Source: Pseudomonas kribbensis
Lineage (GTDB): Bacteria; Pseudomonadota; Gammaproteobacteria; Pseudomonadales; Pseudomonadaceae
Length of the DNA: 64,000 nt
Assembly (NCBI RefSeq): GCF_003352185.1
Contig: NZ_CP029608.1
Coordinates: 5,250,501 to 5,314,500, forward strand
Direction of reading: 5' to 3'
Shown: positions 54,769 through 63,850 of the stretch, in pieces
How positions within the stretch are numbered: position 1 is the stretch's first letter
How the letters are laid out: every line of letters starts with the position of its first letter
Notes under the pieces: model-generated
Told to the model about the DNA's origin: nothing
The model's input: only the letters and a program-made list of their open reading frames with translations
Databases searched by the model: none
Program-made: the position numbers and the translations under genes

Positions 54769-55866
54769 TCAGGCCAGTGCCGCCAGCCCTTTTGCCCAGA
54801 TCTGCCGCGTGCGCAATCCGACCATCGCCCGCCAGTCCGGGTCCGCCGGATAGAACTGCTCCAGCAGTTTCAATTTGATCTCCCGCCCCGTCGCATCCAG
54901 CGGATCGCCGTGCAGATGCAGCCAGTGATCGTCGCGCAAGTAGCGATGTACGTCCGGCCCCGGATAAGTCCCGCACTCGATCACGAACGGCATCAACTGC
55001 ACTTTCGGCAGCGCATTGAGCAATGCCTGCGAGGTGTAACCGGTAGCCGTTGCCGCGACACCGGTTTCACTCAGGGTTTCAGCTCCCGTGTGCAAAGTGT
55101 AGAGCCACGGGCCATAGATCGATTGCGCCTGGGCCAGCGCCGGATACGGTGCCTGAGTGATCGTCAGCAGCATCGGATGACCGTACTCGCCGGCGCCGGT
55201 GTGCAGGTCGAAACACATCACGGTTTCAGCACCCGCCAGATGATTCTCGATGATCTGATGCAGCGTGCGATTCGACCAGCTCGGGGCAAAGCCTCCGAAG
55301 AACAGGCCGTCGGGATGGTTGTGCTGACCGCCCTCGACAATCGACATCACCGCCGGCCAGCCGTGCTCGGCGATTTGCGCATCGAGCAAGGCATCGGCGC
55401 GCTGCCGCTCGGGGCCGTTCAAATCGGCGCAGGCGTAAATTTCGTGCAGCGCGGCGTAGGCCTGGTTGTCCGGGAGGGGCTGGTTGAAATCCAGATGATT
55501 GCGGTTGAGGTCAATGTTGTCTTCATTGACTCGTCGCAGCCATGCAGTGCCCCACGGGTTGATCAGGTGAATCATCACCACCGCGACGTCCTTCGGCAAC
55601 GAACCCGCCGTGAAATGCGTCAGCCAGTCGATCTGACATTCCGAACCGTAATAGCCCTCCACCCCGTGGGTGCCGCTGAGCGCCACCAGACGCCGTTTGG
55701 CTTGCGGATCCCCCAGCACCGCCACATCGGTGCTCAACGGCTCGCCAAACGGTCCGCAACGCGGATGGGCGTAGGAGGAGAGCGTCGCACCGGCCGCAGT
55801 GGCGGCGGCAAGAAACTGTTCGCGCTGCTGACGGTAGCTGGACTGGGTCGGAAACTCGCTGTGCAT
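54769..55866 (-). CDS. M14 family metallopeptidase (DUF2817)
   Basis: A 365-residue protein of the DUF2817 branch of M14 carboxypeptidase-like zinc enzymes. The zinc motif is His67 and Glu70 in SGTHGVEGYYGS, with a further His in DLHTGAGEYG and the NRNHLDFNQP arginine/asparagine block. No signal peptide is seen, so it is probably cytoplasmic. The substrate is unknown. A possible deacylase role cannot be excluded. It is divergent from ggt. Confidence 0.87.
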   Translation of the reverse strand: MHSEFPTQSSYRQQREQFLAAATAAGATLSSYAHPRCGPFGEPLSTDVAVLGDPQAKRRLVALSGTHGVEGYYGSECQIDWLTHFTAGSLPKDVAVVMIHLINPWGTAWLRRVNEDNIDLNRNHLDFNQPLPDNQAYAALHEIYACADLNGPERQRADALLDAQIAEHGWPAVMSIVEGGQHNHPDGLFFGGFAPSWSNRTLHQIIENHLAGAETVMCFDLHTGAGEYGHPMLLTITQAPYPALAQAQSIYGPWLYTLHTGAETLSETGVAATATGYTSQALLNALPKVQLMPFVIECGTYPGPDVHRYLRDDHWLHLHGDPLDATGREIKLKLLEQFYPADPDWRAMVGLRTRQIWAKGLAALA

Positions 55867-56021
55867 GGTGGCCTCTTGTTGATTGTTCTGGCTTCACGTT
55901 TGCCCATGACCCTACAGAATATTCGCCACGGCATGAAGGACAAACATACCGACGGTTTGCGTCCTGCACGGTCGGCCGATACAGTCCGTCAGACTTTTAT
56001 CCCACGGACGGAGAGCCCCGC

Positions 56022-57854
56022 GTGTTTCCAGCCCAGCCCCTGAAACGCTTTCGCCTGCCGGCCCTGACGTTGATCGTCAGCGCCATCACCCTCGCCGCCT
56101 GCAACGCTCCGCCCTCCTCGACCTTGCCGCTGGCACCGGAAGCCGCCTCCGGTTACCGCACAGGCCTGCAAGCCAGCCACGCCGATAAACATATGGCTGC
56201 TGCCGCAAATCCACTGGCTGCCGAGGCCGGTCGCGAGATGTTGCGCAAAGGTGGATCGGCCATCGATGCGGCCATTGCGATGCAAGCCGTGTTGACCCTG
56301 GTCGAGCCGCAATCCTCCGGGATCGGTGGCGGCGCGATGATCGTGCTGTGGGACGGCAAGCAGGTGCGCACCTACGACGGTCGCGAAACCGCACCGGCCG
56401 GCGCGACCGAAAAGCTGTTCCTCCAGTCCGATGGAAAACCGATGCCGTTCCCGCAGGCGCAGATTGGCGGGCGCTCCGTCGGCACACCGGGTGTGATGCG
56501 GGCGCTGGAACTGGCGCACAAACAGCATGGCCGCTTGCCGTGGGCAACGTTGTTCGAACCGGCAATCAAACTGGCGGAACAGGGCTTTGCGATTTCGCCT
56601 CGCCTGCATTCGCTGCTGGAGTCCGACCCTGTGGTGCGTCGCTCGCCGGACATGGCCAGGTATTTCCTCAACAGCGACGGCAGCGTCAAAGCCATCGGCA
56701 CGCGCCTGCAAAACCCGGCGTTGGCCGCCGTACTCAAACGCATCGCCAACGAAGGTGCAGACGCACTCTACAAAGGCCCGATCGCCGAAGAGATCGTGGC
56801 CAAGGTCCAGGGTCACGCCAACCCCGGCAGCCTGTCGTTGAACGACCTTCAGCACTATCAGCCCAGGGAACGCGCGCCACTGTGCACCGACTACAAGCGC
56901 TGGCAGGTTTGCGGGATGCCGCCGCCGTCCTCGGGCGGGATTGCAGTGGCGCAAATCCTCGGCACTTTGCAGGCCCTGGAGACCCGCGACCCGCGCCTGT
57001 CCCTGACACCGCTCAAACCCGTGAAGACCGATAAACCGGCGGCCCTCGAACCGGCGCCGCAAGCCGTGCACCTGATCGCCGAAGCCGAACGCCTGGCCTA
57101 CGCCGACCGTGCGCAATACGTGGCCGATACCGACTTCGTGCCGGTGCCGGTCAATGGCCTGGTGGACCCGGGTTATCTGGCCAGCCGCGCCAGCCTGATC
57201 GGCGAACGCAGTATGGGCACCGCCACACCGGGCACACCACCGGGGGTGCAGGTCGCCTACGCGCCGGACCGCTCGCCGCTGCGCATCTCCACTTCGCAAG
57301 TGGTGGCGGTGGATGACTTCGGTGGCGCGGTGTCGATGACCACCACCATCGAAGCGGCATTCGGCTCGCACCTGATGGTTCAGGGCTTCTTGCTCAACAA
57401 CCAGATGACGGACTTCTCGTTCATCCCCGAAGAAAACGGACAGAAAGTCGCCAACCGCGTCGAGCCCGGCAAACGCCCGCGCTCGTCGATGGCACCGACC
57501 CTGATCTTCGATCGCAACAGCGGTGAATTCGTCGCCACCGTCGGCTCTCCGGGCGGCTCGCAGATCATCGAATACGTGGCCAAAACCACCGTCGGCCTGC
57601 TCGACTGGAACCTCGATGCGCAAAGCGCTATCAGCCTGCCCAACTTCGGCAGCCGCAACGGGCCGACAGAACTGGAACAGGGTCAGTTCACCCCGGCACT
57701 GATCCAGGCACTCAAGGACAAGGGCCACGCCGTGAGCGAAATCGACATGACCAGCGGCACCCAGGCCATCGTGCGGGTCAAGGATGCGCAGGGGAAGGCA
57801 ACGCTGGCCGGTGGGGCGGATCCTCGGCGTGAAGGGGTGGCGTTGGGGGACTGA
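56022..57854 (+). CDS. ggt: Gamma-glutamyltransferase, lipoprotein form
   Basis: A 610-residue Ntn-hydrolase with a lipoprotein-like signal (TLIVSAITLAACNAPPS, lipobox LAAC near residue 27). The SSGIGGGAMIVLWDGK block and the C-terminal VGSPGGSQIIEYVAKTTVGL are typical. The autocatalytic Thr is probably Thr424, in ISTSQVVAVDDFGGAVSM. The usual TTHxSVVD sequence reads TSQVVAVD here. It cleaves glutathione and other gamma-glutamyl compounds in the periplasm. GTG start at 56022. A strong terminator follows. Confidence 0.92.
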   Translation: MFPAQPLKRFRLPALTLIVSAITLAACNAPPSSTLPLAPEAASGYRTGLQASHADKHMAAAANPLAAEAGREMLRKGGSAIDAAIAMQAVLTLVEPQSSGIGGGAMIVLWDGKQVRTYDGRETAPAGATEKLFLQSDGKPMPFPQAQIGGRSVGTPGVMRALELAHKQHGRLPWATLFEPAIKLAEQGFAISPRLHSLLESDPVVRRSPDMARYFLNSDGSVKAIGTRLQNPALAAVLKRIANEGADALYKGPIAEEIVAKVQGHANPGSLSLNDLQHYQPRERAPLCTDYKRWQVCGMPPPSSGGIAVAQILGTLQALETRDPRLSLTPLKPVKTDKPAALEPAPQAVHLIAEAERLAYADRAQYVADTDFVPVPVNGLVDPGYLASRASLIGERSMGTATPGTPPGVQVAYAPDRSPLRISTSQVVAVDDFGGAVSMTTTIEAAFGSHLMVQGFLLNNQMTDFSFIPEENGQKVANRVEPGKRPRSSMAPTLIFDRNSGEFVATVGSPGGSQIIEYVAKTTVGLLDWNLDAQSAISLPNFGSRNGPTELEQGQFTPALIQALKDKGHAVSEIDMTSGTQAIVRVKDAQGKATLAGGADPRREGVALGD

Positions 57855-57872
57855 AATCCCTTCCGCCATCTG

Positions 57873-57905
57873 AAAAAGGCTTACCGAGAGGTAAGCCTTT
57901 TTTTG
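57873..57905. terminator. Intrinsic terminator of ggt
   Basis: AAAAAGGCTTACC (57873-57885) pairs with GGTAAGCCTTTTT (57890-57902) across a GAGA loop, with a longer T-tract. Confidence 0.94.
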
Positions 57906-57998
57906 TATGTCCATGAATCCATTTCAGCGGTCAAAATCTACGTTCCACTGAGCAATTGATGACAGCGAAACAAGCGTCATCCGCCACCTGATTTCCAG

Positions 57999-58622
57999 TC
58001 AGCGATTCGCCACCAGATGCGCACCGAACAGCAGATAGCAACCACCCGCCAGCCGATCCAGCCATTTGCGTGAGCGCTCATAAATCCCGGCAATCCGTCG
58101 GCTGGCGAAGAACAGCGCCACACTGCAATACCAACTGAAAGACAGTGTGGCCATGGTCAGCACCGCCAGCGCCAGCAGCATCGGCGGCACATGGGCCGGC
58201 ATGGCGGTGGCGAAGATCGTCGCCACGAACAGTGCCGATTTGGGGTTGGTCATGTTGCCCAGAAAACCTCGCCCGTAGGCACCGAGCAACGTTTGCTCCG
58301 TGGTGCCCGGGGCTCCTTGGGCGACAGGGGCCTTACGCTTGAATTGCTTGAGCCCGAGATAGATCAGGTAGCAGCCACCGGCAATCTTGAAGCTCAGGTA
58401 AAGCGTCGGCGCCGCACTGAACAGCGACTGAATGCCCAGCCCACCAGCCAGCCCCCACAATACCGTTCCGCTGGCGACGCCGAGCGCCGCGACCACACCA
58501 TGGCGTCGGGAACGACTGACGGCCAGTTGCGCAATGTTGAAAAAGTTCGGCCCGGGGGTCACCACGGCAACCGTCCACAACAGCGCCAGCGACAGCAACG
58601 GAGCAAGGTAACTGGAAAACAT
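57999..58622 (-). CDS. LysE family translocator
   Basis: A 207-residue RhtB/LysE-type exporter with six hydrophobic segments. The N-terminal motif VVTPGPNFFNIAQLAVSRSR and the central GFLGNMTNPKSALFVATIFA are diagnostic. It exports an amino acid or related molecule. The substrate is unknown. Start at 58622 (MFSSYLAPLLSLALLWTVAV). The frame reaches 58649, but the longer form lacks a ribosome-binding site. It is the second LysE-type gene in the window and not a close copy of the first. Confidence 0.88.
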   Translation of the reverse strand: MFSSYLAPLLSLALLWTVAVVTPGPNFFNIAQLAVSRSRRHGVVAALGVASGTVLWGLAGGLGIQSLFSAAPTLYLSFKIAGGCYLIYLGLKQFKRKAPVAQGAPGTTEQTLLGAYGRGFLGNMTNPKSALFVATIFATAMPAHVPPMLLALAVLTMATLSFSWYCSVALFFASRRIAGIYERSRKWLDRLAGGCYLLFGAHLVANR

Positions 58623-58685
58623 GGGGCAGGCGCCTGGTCGGTTCGACAATGCCCCTACCTTGCAATATCCAGCGACGTTTTGCCA

Positions 58686-59285
58686 TCAGACCGAAAGCGT
58701 CTTGCCATCCACCGGATCGCCAATCGTCAGGAAATGCCCACCGGCCACATGGTGCAAAGTGCGCAAACCGTCATGCCCTTCAAAATGCCAGCGTCCATCG
58801 CTGAACACCCGCGAATCCGCCTGTGCCGCGATCACCTCGGCCAGGAACAGATCGTACTGTTCGTGATTGCGCGGCTCCGGCAGCAGCCGGCATTCGAGCC
58901 ACGCTACGCAACCATCGAGCATTGGTGCATCGACCTGCTCGCCAGCGAAGGTCTGCAAGCCATAGGCCTGGAACTTGTCCTGCCCTTGATCACGATTGAT
59001 TTCCAGGCCAGAAGTCGAACCGACGGTCTGCACGATGTCAGCCTGGTTCACGCAAGGAACGTTGAGGACAAAGGTGCCCGAGACCTCAAGCAGTTGTCGG
59101 GTCCAGGTGGATTTATCGAGGACCACCGCGACTTTCGGCGGTTCGAAGTCCAGCGGCATGGCCCAGGCCGCAGCCATGATATTGCGCTGCCCGTCGTGAG
59201 CGGCGCTGACCAGCACGGTCGGCCCGTGATTGAGCAAACGGTAGGCTTTGTTCAGGGGAACCGGACGACGAAAGGATTCGCTCAT
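58686..59285 (-). CDS. Flavin reductase family protein (FMN-binding)
   Basis: A 199-residue protein of the flavin-reductase-like, DIM6/NTAB FMN-binding family (RPVPLNKAYRLLNHGPTVLV, NIMAAAWAMPLDFEPPKVAV and VSGTFVLNVPC). Such proteins reduce flavin with NAD(P)H or act as small flavoproteins. The partner is unknown. It lies 63 bases upstream of the LysE-type gene on the same strand, so the two may be cotranscribed. Confidence 0.87.
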   Translation of the reverse strand: MSESFRRPVPLNKAYRLLNHGPTVLVSAAHDGQRNIMAAAWAMPLDFEPPKVAVVLDKSTWTRQLLEVSGTFVLNVPCVNQADIVQTVGSTSGLEINRDQGQDKFQAYGLQTFAGEQVDAPMLDGCVAWLECRLLPEPRNHEQYDLFLAEVIAAQADSRVFSDGRWHFEGHDGLRTLHHVAGGHFLTIGDPVDGKTLSV

Positions 59286-59332
59286 GGGATCTGCTCCGGG
59301 AAAAAGAGCCGATTGTAGCGGGATAAAAACAG

Positions 59333-59361
59333 CGAAGGGATTGTCATGGACAATCCCTTCG
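59333..59361 (-). terminator. Intrinsic terminator of the PAS chemoreceptor gene
   Basis: CGAAGGGATTGTC (59333-59345) and GACAATCCCTTCG (59349-59361) form a 13-pair stem. On the minus strand it is followed by CTGTTTTTATCC. Confidence 0.93.
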
Positions 59362-59372
59362 TCTGGCGAGCA

Positions 59373-60689
59373 TCAGCTGGATAGCTGGTTGGCGAACTGG
59401 CCGACCGCGTCCACCACTTTCTGCGCGCCATCCTGGATCTCGACGATCACCGTGCCCGCCTCCGCCGCCAGCGCCAGCCCTTGCTCGGCCTGGAGTTTGC
59501 CGTCGGTCATCAGCGCCACGGCATTGCGCGCCATGTCCTGGTTCTGACGCACCACACCGACGATTTCCTCAGTCGCCTGGCTGGTGCGTGAAGCCAGTTG
59601 CCGTACTTCGTCGGCCACCACCGCAAAACCACGGCCCTGCTCGCCTGCACGGGCGGCTTCAATGGCGGCGTTGAGCGCCAGCAGGTTGGTCTGTTCGGCA
59701 ATACCGCTGATGGTCTTGACGATGGTGCCGATCACCTGGGATTGCTCGTTCAGTGCCTCGATGCCTTCGCCGGCGGTCTGCATGTGCCGCGACAGGTCGC
59801 GCATCACATTGACCGCTTCGGTGACCACACGGGTCCCGCGCTGGGCAGTGCTGTCCGTCTGCAAGGATGTGCTGTAAGCGATGTTCGCAGCCTCGGCGAC
59901 AGCTTGCTCCTGATTGACCTGATCAGTGATCACCGTGGCGAACTTCACCACTTTGTAGAGTTTTTCGTTGGCGTCGAGCACCGGGTTATAGGACGCCTCC
60001 AGCCAGACCTCGCGACCATGGGCGTCGATCCGCTTGAAGCGACCGGCGACGAACTCACCGTTGTTCAGGCGGCGCCAGAAATTCTGGTACTCGGCGCTGT
60101 TGGCCTCGCCCGAGTCACAGAACATGCGGTGATGTTTGCCCTTGATCTGCGCCAGGCTGTAACCCATGCCCTGAAGGAAGCGGTCGTTGGCACTCAGCAC
60201 ATTACCGTTGAGGTCGAACTCGATCACGGCCGTCGAACGCACCAGCGCGCCGATCAGGTTCTCGTGTTCGCGTGAGGCTTCGATGGTGCGGGTCAGGTCG
60301 CTGGAGAAAATCGAGAAATGCTTGATGCGCCCGTCCGAAGAGCGGACCGGCTGGACGATCGAACGCAACCACGCCTCTTCGCCATTGCCGCGCGACAGGC
60401 GCACGGCGCCGGCGAAATGCTCGCCCCGGCTCAGTGCGGCCCGGAAGCGGTGATGAAATTCGTCGGACTTCACATGAGCCGGCACGATGTCTTCGATGGC
60501 GCGACCGATCAGGTCGTGGCTCTTGTAGAGCATTTCATTGAGGAAGTTCTGGTTGACCGATTGAATCCGCCCGTCGGGCTCAAGGGTCAGCACCAGCATC
60601 TCGCTTTCCAGGCTCTCCTTCACTTGCAGAAGGCTGGAGAGTTCTTCACGAAGAGCCGCCAGCTCTTGCTTGAGGCGTTTGTTGAACAT
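59373..60689 (-). CDS. Soluble PAS-PAS methyl-accepting protein (BdlA-like)
   Basis: A 438-residue cytoplasmic chemoreceptor with no membrane segment. It has an N-terminal coiled region (about 1-28), PAS 1 at about 30-130 ([20 protein letters not shown]), PAS 2 at about 145-255 ([40 protein letters not shown]) and a short signalling domain at about 270-438 ([20 protein letters not shown]). This layout matches BdlA, which controls biofilm dispersal in P. aeruginosa (about 417 residues). Aer-type redox sensing is an alternative. Confidence 0.87.
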   Translation of the reverse strand: MFNKRLKQELAALREELSSLLQVKESLESEMLVLTLEPDGRIQSVNQNFLNEMLYKSHDLIGRAIEDIVPAHVKSDEFHHRFRAALSRGEHFAGAVRLSRGNGEEAWLRSIVQPVRSSDGRIKHFSIFSSDLTRTIEASREHENLIGALVRSTAVIEFDLNGNVLSANDRFLQGMGYSLAQIKGKHHRMFCDSGEANSAEYQNFWRRLNNGEFVAGRFKRIDAHGREVWLEASYNPVLDANEKLYKVVKFATVITDQVNQEQAVAEAANIAYSTSLQTDSTAQRGTRVVTEAVNVMRDLSRHMQTAGEGIEALNEQSQVIGTIVKTISGIAEQTNLLALNAAIEAARAGEQGRGFAVVADEVRQLASRTSQATEEIVGVVRQNQDMARNAVALMTDGKLQAEQGLALAAEAGTVIVEIQDGAQKVVDAVGQFANQLSS

Positions 60690-60885
60690 GGGAAAGCACC
60701 GATGGACTGGGTGGAAAGCGGGGTTGCAGCCCTAACCATCGGCCTTGGAAATCTTTTCTGAAGAGCGATCGAGACCGGCCAGTCAAAAATAATCTCAATT
60801 GGCCATTGGTCTTATCCGCCCGCGCAGAACGGATACAAAACCCGCCGCTCTGGCCCGGCCATATCAGGTATTCTCAAGTCAAATT

Positions 60886-60900
60886 GCAACAATATGTTGC
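60886..60900. promoter_or_regulatory. Palindrome upstream of the gluconate permease gene
   Basis: GCAACA (60886-60891) and TGTTGC (60895-60900) form a perfect dyad around ATA, 28 bases before the gntT start. It could be an operator for a GntR/LacI-type repressor of gluconate use. The regulator is not in the window. Confidence 0.5.
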
Positions 60901-60928
60901 CGCTATCCGCCCGATAAGGAGTTCCGTT

Positions 60929-62299
60929 TTGGATTTATCGACCGCTGCCTGGATGGTTCACGACACCCGACTGATTCTCTGCTGCCTGCTGGCGATTGCG
61001 ACGATTATCGTGTTGATCAGCGCCAGCAAGCTACCGCCCTTTCTATCGATCCTGATCGGTACGTTCATTGCCGGCGTCGGCGCGGGTTTACCGCCAGAGG
61101 ACGTGGCCAAGGCGTTCAGCAAAGGCGCCGGGGCGATTCTCGGTGAGGCGGGGATCATCATCGCGCTGGGCTCGATGCTTGGCGCGCTGATGGCCGAGTC
61201 CGGCGCCGCCGACCGCATTGCGTCGACCTTGCTCGGGCTGGGCAAAGGCAAGTCCCTGCCGTGGGTCATGGCGCTGGTGGCGATGGTGATCGGCCTGCCG
61301 CTGTTCTTCGAAGTGGGACTGGTGATGATGGTTCCGATCATCTTCGTCATGGCCCGCCGTTCCGGTCAGCCGCTGTTGAAAATCGCGATTCCGGCGCTGG
61401 CCGGCATGACCACGCTGCATGCCCTGATGCCGCCGCATCCCGGACCGTTGATCGCGGTCAGCGCATTGCATGCCGACCTTGGGCTGACCATGTTGCTGGG
61501 CTTCAGCATCGCCATCCCGGCGGTGATCCTGGCCGGACCGATCTACGGCAACTGGCTGTCGAAACGCATGCACGTCGATGAGCCGGCAGAACTGGGCGCG
61601 CTGTTCAGCGCCCCGCCGAAAGCGCCGCGCCAGCCGAGTTTCGGCATGTCGCTGCTGATAATCCTGTTGCCGGTGTTGCTGATGCTCGGCAGCACGCTGG
61701 CGAAAGTCGCAATGAGCCCGGAAAGCGGCGTCGCCCTGACCCTGAAGTTTCTCGGAGAACCCTTGGTGGCGTTGGGCATTGCCGTCATGGCGGCGGTGAT
61801 CTGCCTCGGCTGGGCCAACGGCATGCCGCGTGAACACGTCGGCGGCACCCTGCGCAAAAGCCTCGCGCCGATTGCCGTGCTGTTGCTGACCATCGGTGCC
61901 GGTGGCGGCTTGAAGCAGACCTTGCTGGATGCCGGTGTCAGCCAGACCATCAGCAAAGTCGCCGAAGGCGCGCACATGCCGTATCTGCTGCTGGCGTGGC
62001 TGATTGCCGTGGCACTGCGTCAGGCCACCGGCTCGGCGACGGTGGCCACCACCACGACGGCGGGGATTCTGGCGCCGATGATGGCGGGCCTCGCCGCGAC
62101 GCAAAGTTCGCTGGTGGCGCTGGCGATTGGCGCCGGCTCAGTGTTCTTCTGTCACGTGAACGACGCCGGCTTCTGGATGGTTCGCGAGTACTTCGGCCTG
62201 CAACTGAAACAGACGATCTGGGTCTGGTCGGTCCTGCAAACCATTGTCTCGGTGGTGGGTCTTGTGGGGACCTTGCTGTGGTGGCACTGGTTGACGTGA
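60929..62299 (+). CDS. gntT: Gluconate permease (GntP family)
   Basis: A 456-residue inner-membrane transporter of the GntP family, with about 12-14 hydrophobic segments and the family motifs GLPLFFEVGLVMMVPIIF and ATGSATVATTTTAGILAPMM. It imports gluconate with protons. I chose the TTG at 60929 (MDLSTAAWMVHDTRLI), because AAGGAG lies seven bases upstream. The ATG at 60953 has no such site. Its usual repressor and kinase partners are not here. A 15-bp palindrome lies in the promoter region. Confidence 0.9.
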   Translation: MDLSTAAWMVHDTRLILCCLLAIATIIVLISASKLPPFLSILIGTFIAGVGAGLPPEDVAKAFSKGAGAILGEAGIIIALGSMLGALMAESGAADRIASTLLGLGKGKSLPWVMALVAMVIGLPLFFEVGLVMMVPIIFVMARRSGQPLLKIAIPALAGMTTLHALMPPHPGPLIAVSALHADLGLTMLLGFSIAIPAVILAGPIYGNWLSKRMHVDEPAELGALFSAPPKAPRQPSFGMSLLIILLPVLLMLGSTLAKVAMSPESGVALTLKFLGEPLVALGIAVMAAVICLGWANGMPREHVGGTLRKSLAPIAVLLLTIGAGGGLKQTLLDAGVSQTISKVAEGAHMPYLLLAWLIAVALRQATGSATVATTTTAGILAPMMAGLAATQSSLVALAIGAGSVFFCHVNDAGFWMVREYFGLQLKQTIWVWSVLQTIVSVVGLVGTLLWWHWLT

Positions 62300-62337
62300 C
62301 GGCGACGCGAGTTTGCGCCGAGGCCGTCAACCAGCCT

Positions 62338-63651
62338 TCAGGAACAGGGCGCCACCGAACGGCGCCCGCCTCCGGGCATGCGCACTCCGAAATACGCCGC
62401 GCTGACGATACCGACCGCGCCCATCACCGCGCAGAACATCACACAGATCCACGGGCTCCACGGCATCAGACCGATCAGCAGCAACGGTGTGATGCTTGCC
62501 CATGCGGCGTAGGCAATGTTGTAGGTGAAGGAAATGCCGGATACCCGGATACGCGCCGGGAACAGACCGACCATCACCGAAGGCACGGCGCCGACCACAC
62601 CGCAGGCCAGGCCGGCGATGGCGTATGCCAGGCCCACCCAATCGCCGCCCATGATTAAACAGCTGTAAAGCACGCCGATGCCCAATGGCAGCAGCAGGCT
62701 ATATAGCATTACCGTGCGCCAGGCGCCGATGCGGTCCACCAGTAGCCCGGCTATCACGCAGCCGATGTTCAGGAACACGATGCCCAGCGCACTCAATGCA
62801 AAGGTATGGCCGGCGGTCATGCCGAAGGTCTTCTGCATCATGGTCGGGGTAATGACCACGAACACCACCACCGCCGAAGTCAGTACGCAGGTCAGGAGCA
62901 TGGCCGGCAGCATCGCCAGACGATGCTCGCGCAAGACCGTGCGCAACGGCAGTTCGACCCGCGCCTCACGCTGCGCTTCCATGGCCATGAACACCGGGGT
63001 TTCACTCAACCAACGGCGCAGGTACACGCCGATCACACCGAACACGCCGCCGAGCAGGAACGGATAACGCCAGGCGTAATCGAGGATTTCCGCCGGGGTA
63101 AACACCTGTGCGAGAAACGTCGCAGTCAATGCGCCGATCAGGTAACCGAAGGTCAGCCCGGCCTGCAGAAAGCCCAGTGCATAACCGCGATGCGCGACCG
63201 GCGCATGCTCGGCCACGAACACCCAGGCGCTCGGCACTTCACCACCGACCGCCGCGCCTTGCAGGATGCGCAGCGCCAGCAGCAACAGCGGTGCGAAATA
63301 GCCGATCTGGGCGTAGGTGGGCATGATCCCGATCAGCAGGCACGGCAGCGCCATCATCAGGATGCTCAGGCTGAAGACTTTCTTGCGCCCCAGCCGGTCG
63401 GCGAAATGCGCCATCAGGATCCCGCCCAGCGGCCGCGCCAGATAGCCGGTGACAAAGATCCCGAAGCTTTGCAGCAGGCGCAGCCACTCGGGCATTTCCG
63501 GCGGGAAGAACAACTGGCTGAGGGTCAGGGCGAAGAACACGAAAATGATGAAATCGTAGATCTCCAGCGCCCCGCCCAGGGCCGCAAGGCCGAGGGTCTT
63601 GTAGTCGGAACGGCTGAACGGCGCCGGTCGGGCAGTGGAATGGGCAGTCAT
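62338..63651 (-). CDS. MFS transporter, metabolite:proton symporter (MHS) type
   Basis: A 437-residue protein with 12 predicted segments, of the MHS group that includes ProP and KgtP. The N-terminal LGGALEIYDFIIFVFFALTL, the GYLARPLGGILMAHFADRLG motif A with RKKVF, and GEVPSAWVFVAEHAPVAHRG are typical. It probably imports an organic acid or osmolyte with protons. Start at 63651. The frame to 63690 lacks a ribosome-binding site. The substrate is unknown. Convergent with gntT. Confidence 0.87.
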   Translation of the reverse strand: MTAHSTARPAPFSRSDYKTLGLAALGGALEIYDFIIFVFFALTLSQLFFPPEMPEWLRLLQSFGIFVTGYLARPLGGILMAHFADRLGRKKVFSLSILMMALPCLLIGIMPTYAQIGYFAPLLLLALRILQGAAVGGEVPSAWVFVAEHAPVAHRGYALGFLQAGLTFGYLIGALTATFLAQVFTPAEILDYAWRYPFLLGGVFGVIGVYLRRWLSETPVFMAMEAQREARVELPLRTVLREHRLAMLPAMLLTCVLTSAVVVFVVITPTMMQKTFGMTAGHTFALSALGIVFLNIGCVIAGLLVDRIGAWRTVMLYSLLLPLGIGVLYSCLIMGGDWVGLAYAIAGLACGVVGAVPSVMVGLFPARIRVSGISFTYNIAYAAWASITPLLLIGLMPWSPWICVMFCAVMGAVGIVSAAYFGVRMPGGGRRSVAPCS

Positions 63652-63850
63652 GGCAAAGAACTCTGGCAGGCAAAAGACCAAGGCGCCCATGGTCTACGCA
63701 AACGGGCCGGTCGACAACCCGTTAGACCATAGTCTGATTCAGCGAAACACGGTCACATAAATCCGCCGGTTGATTTACTGTTGGCACCTGTCCAGACGGG
63801 CCGGCCAAGCCCCGAAGACCACAATAAACATAAAAATCCGAGGTACTCCC

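Noticed and set aside
55989..57914. A 641-codon open frame on the minus strand across ggt
   Set aside because: It is antisense to the gamma-glutamyltransferase gene, which has clear catalytic motifs. The translated sequence has no recognisable domain.
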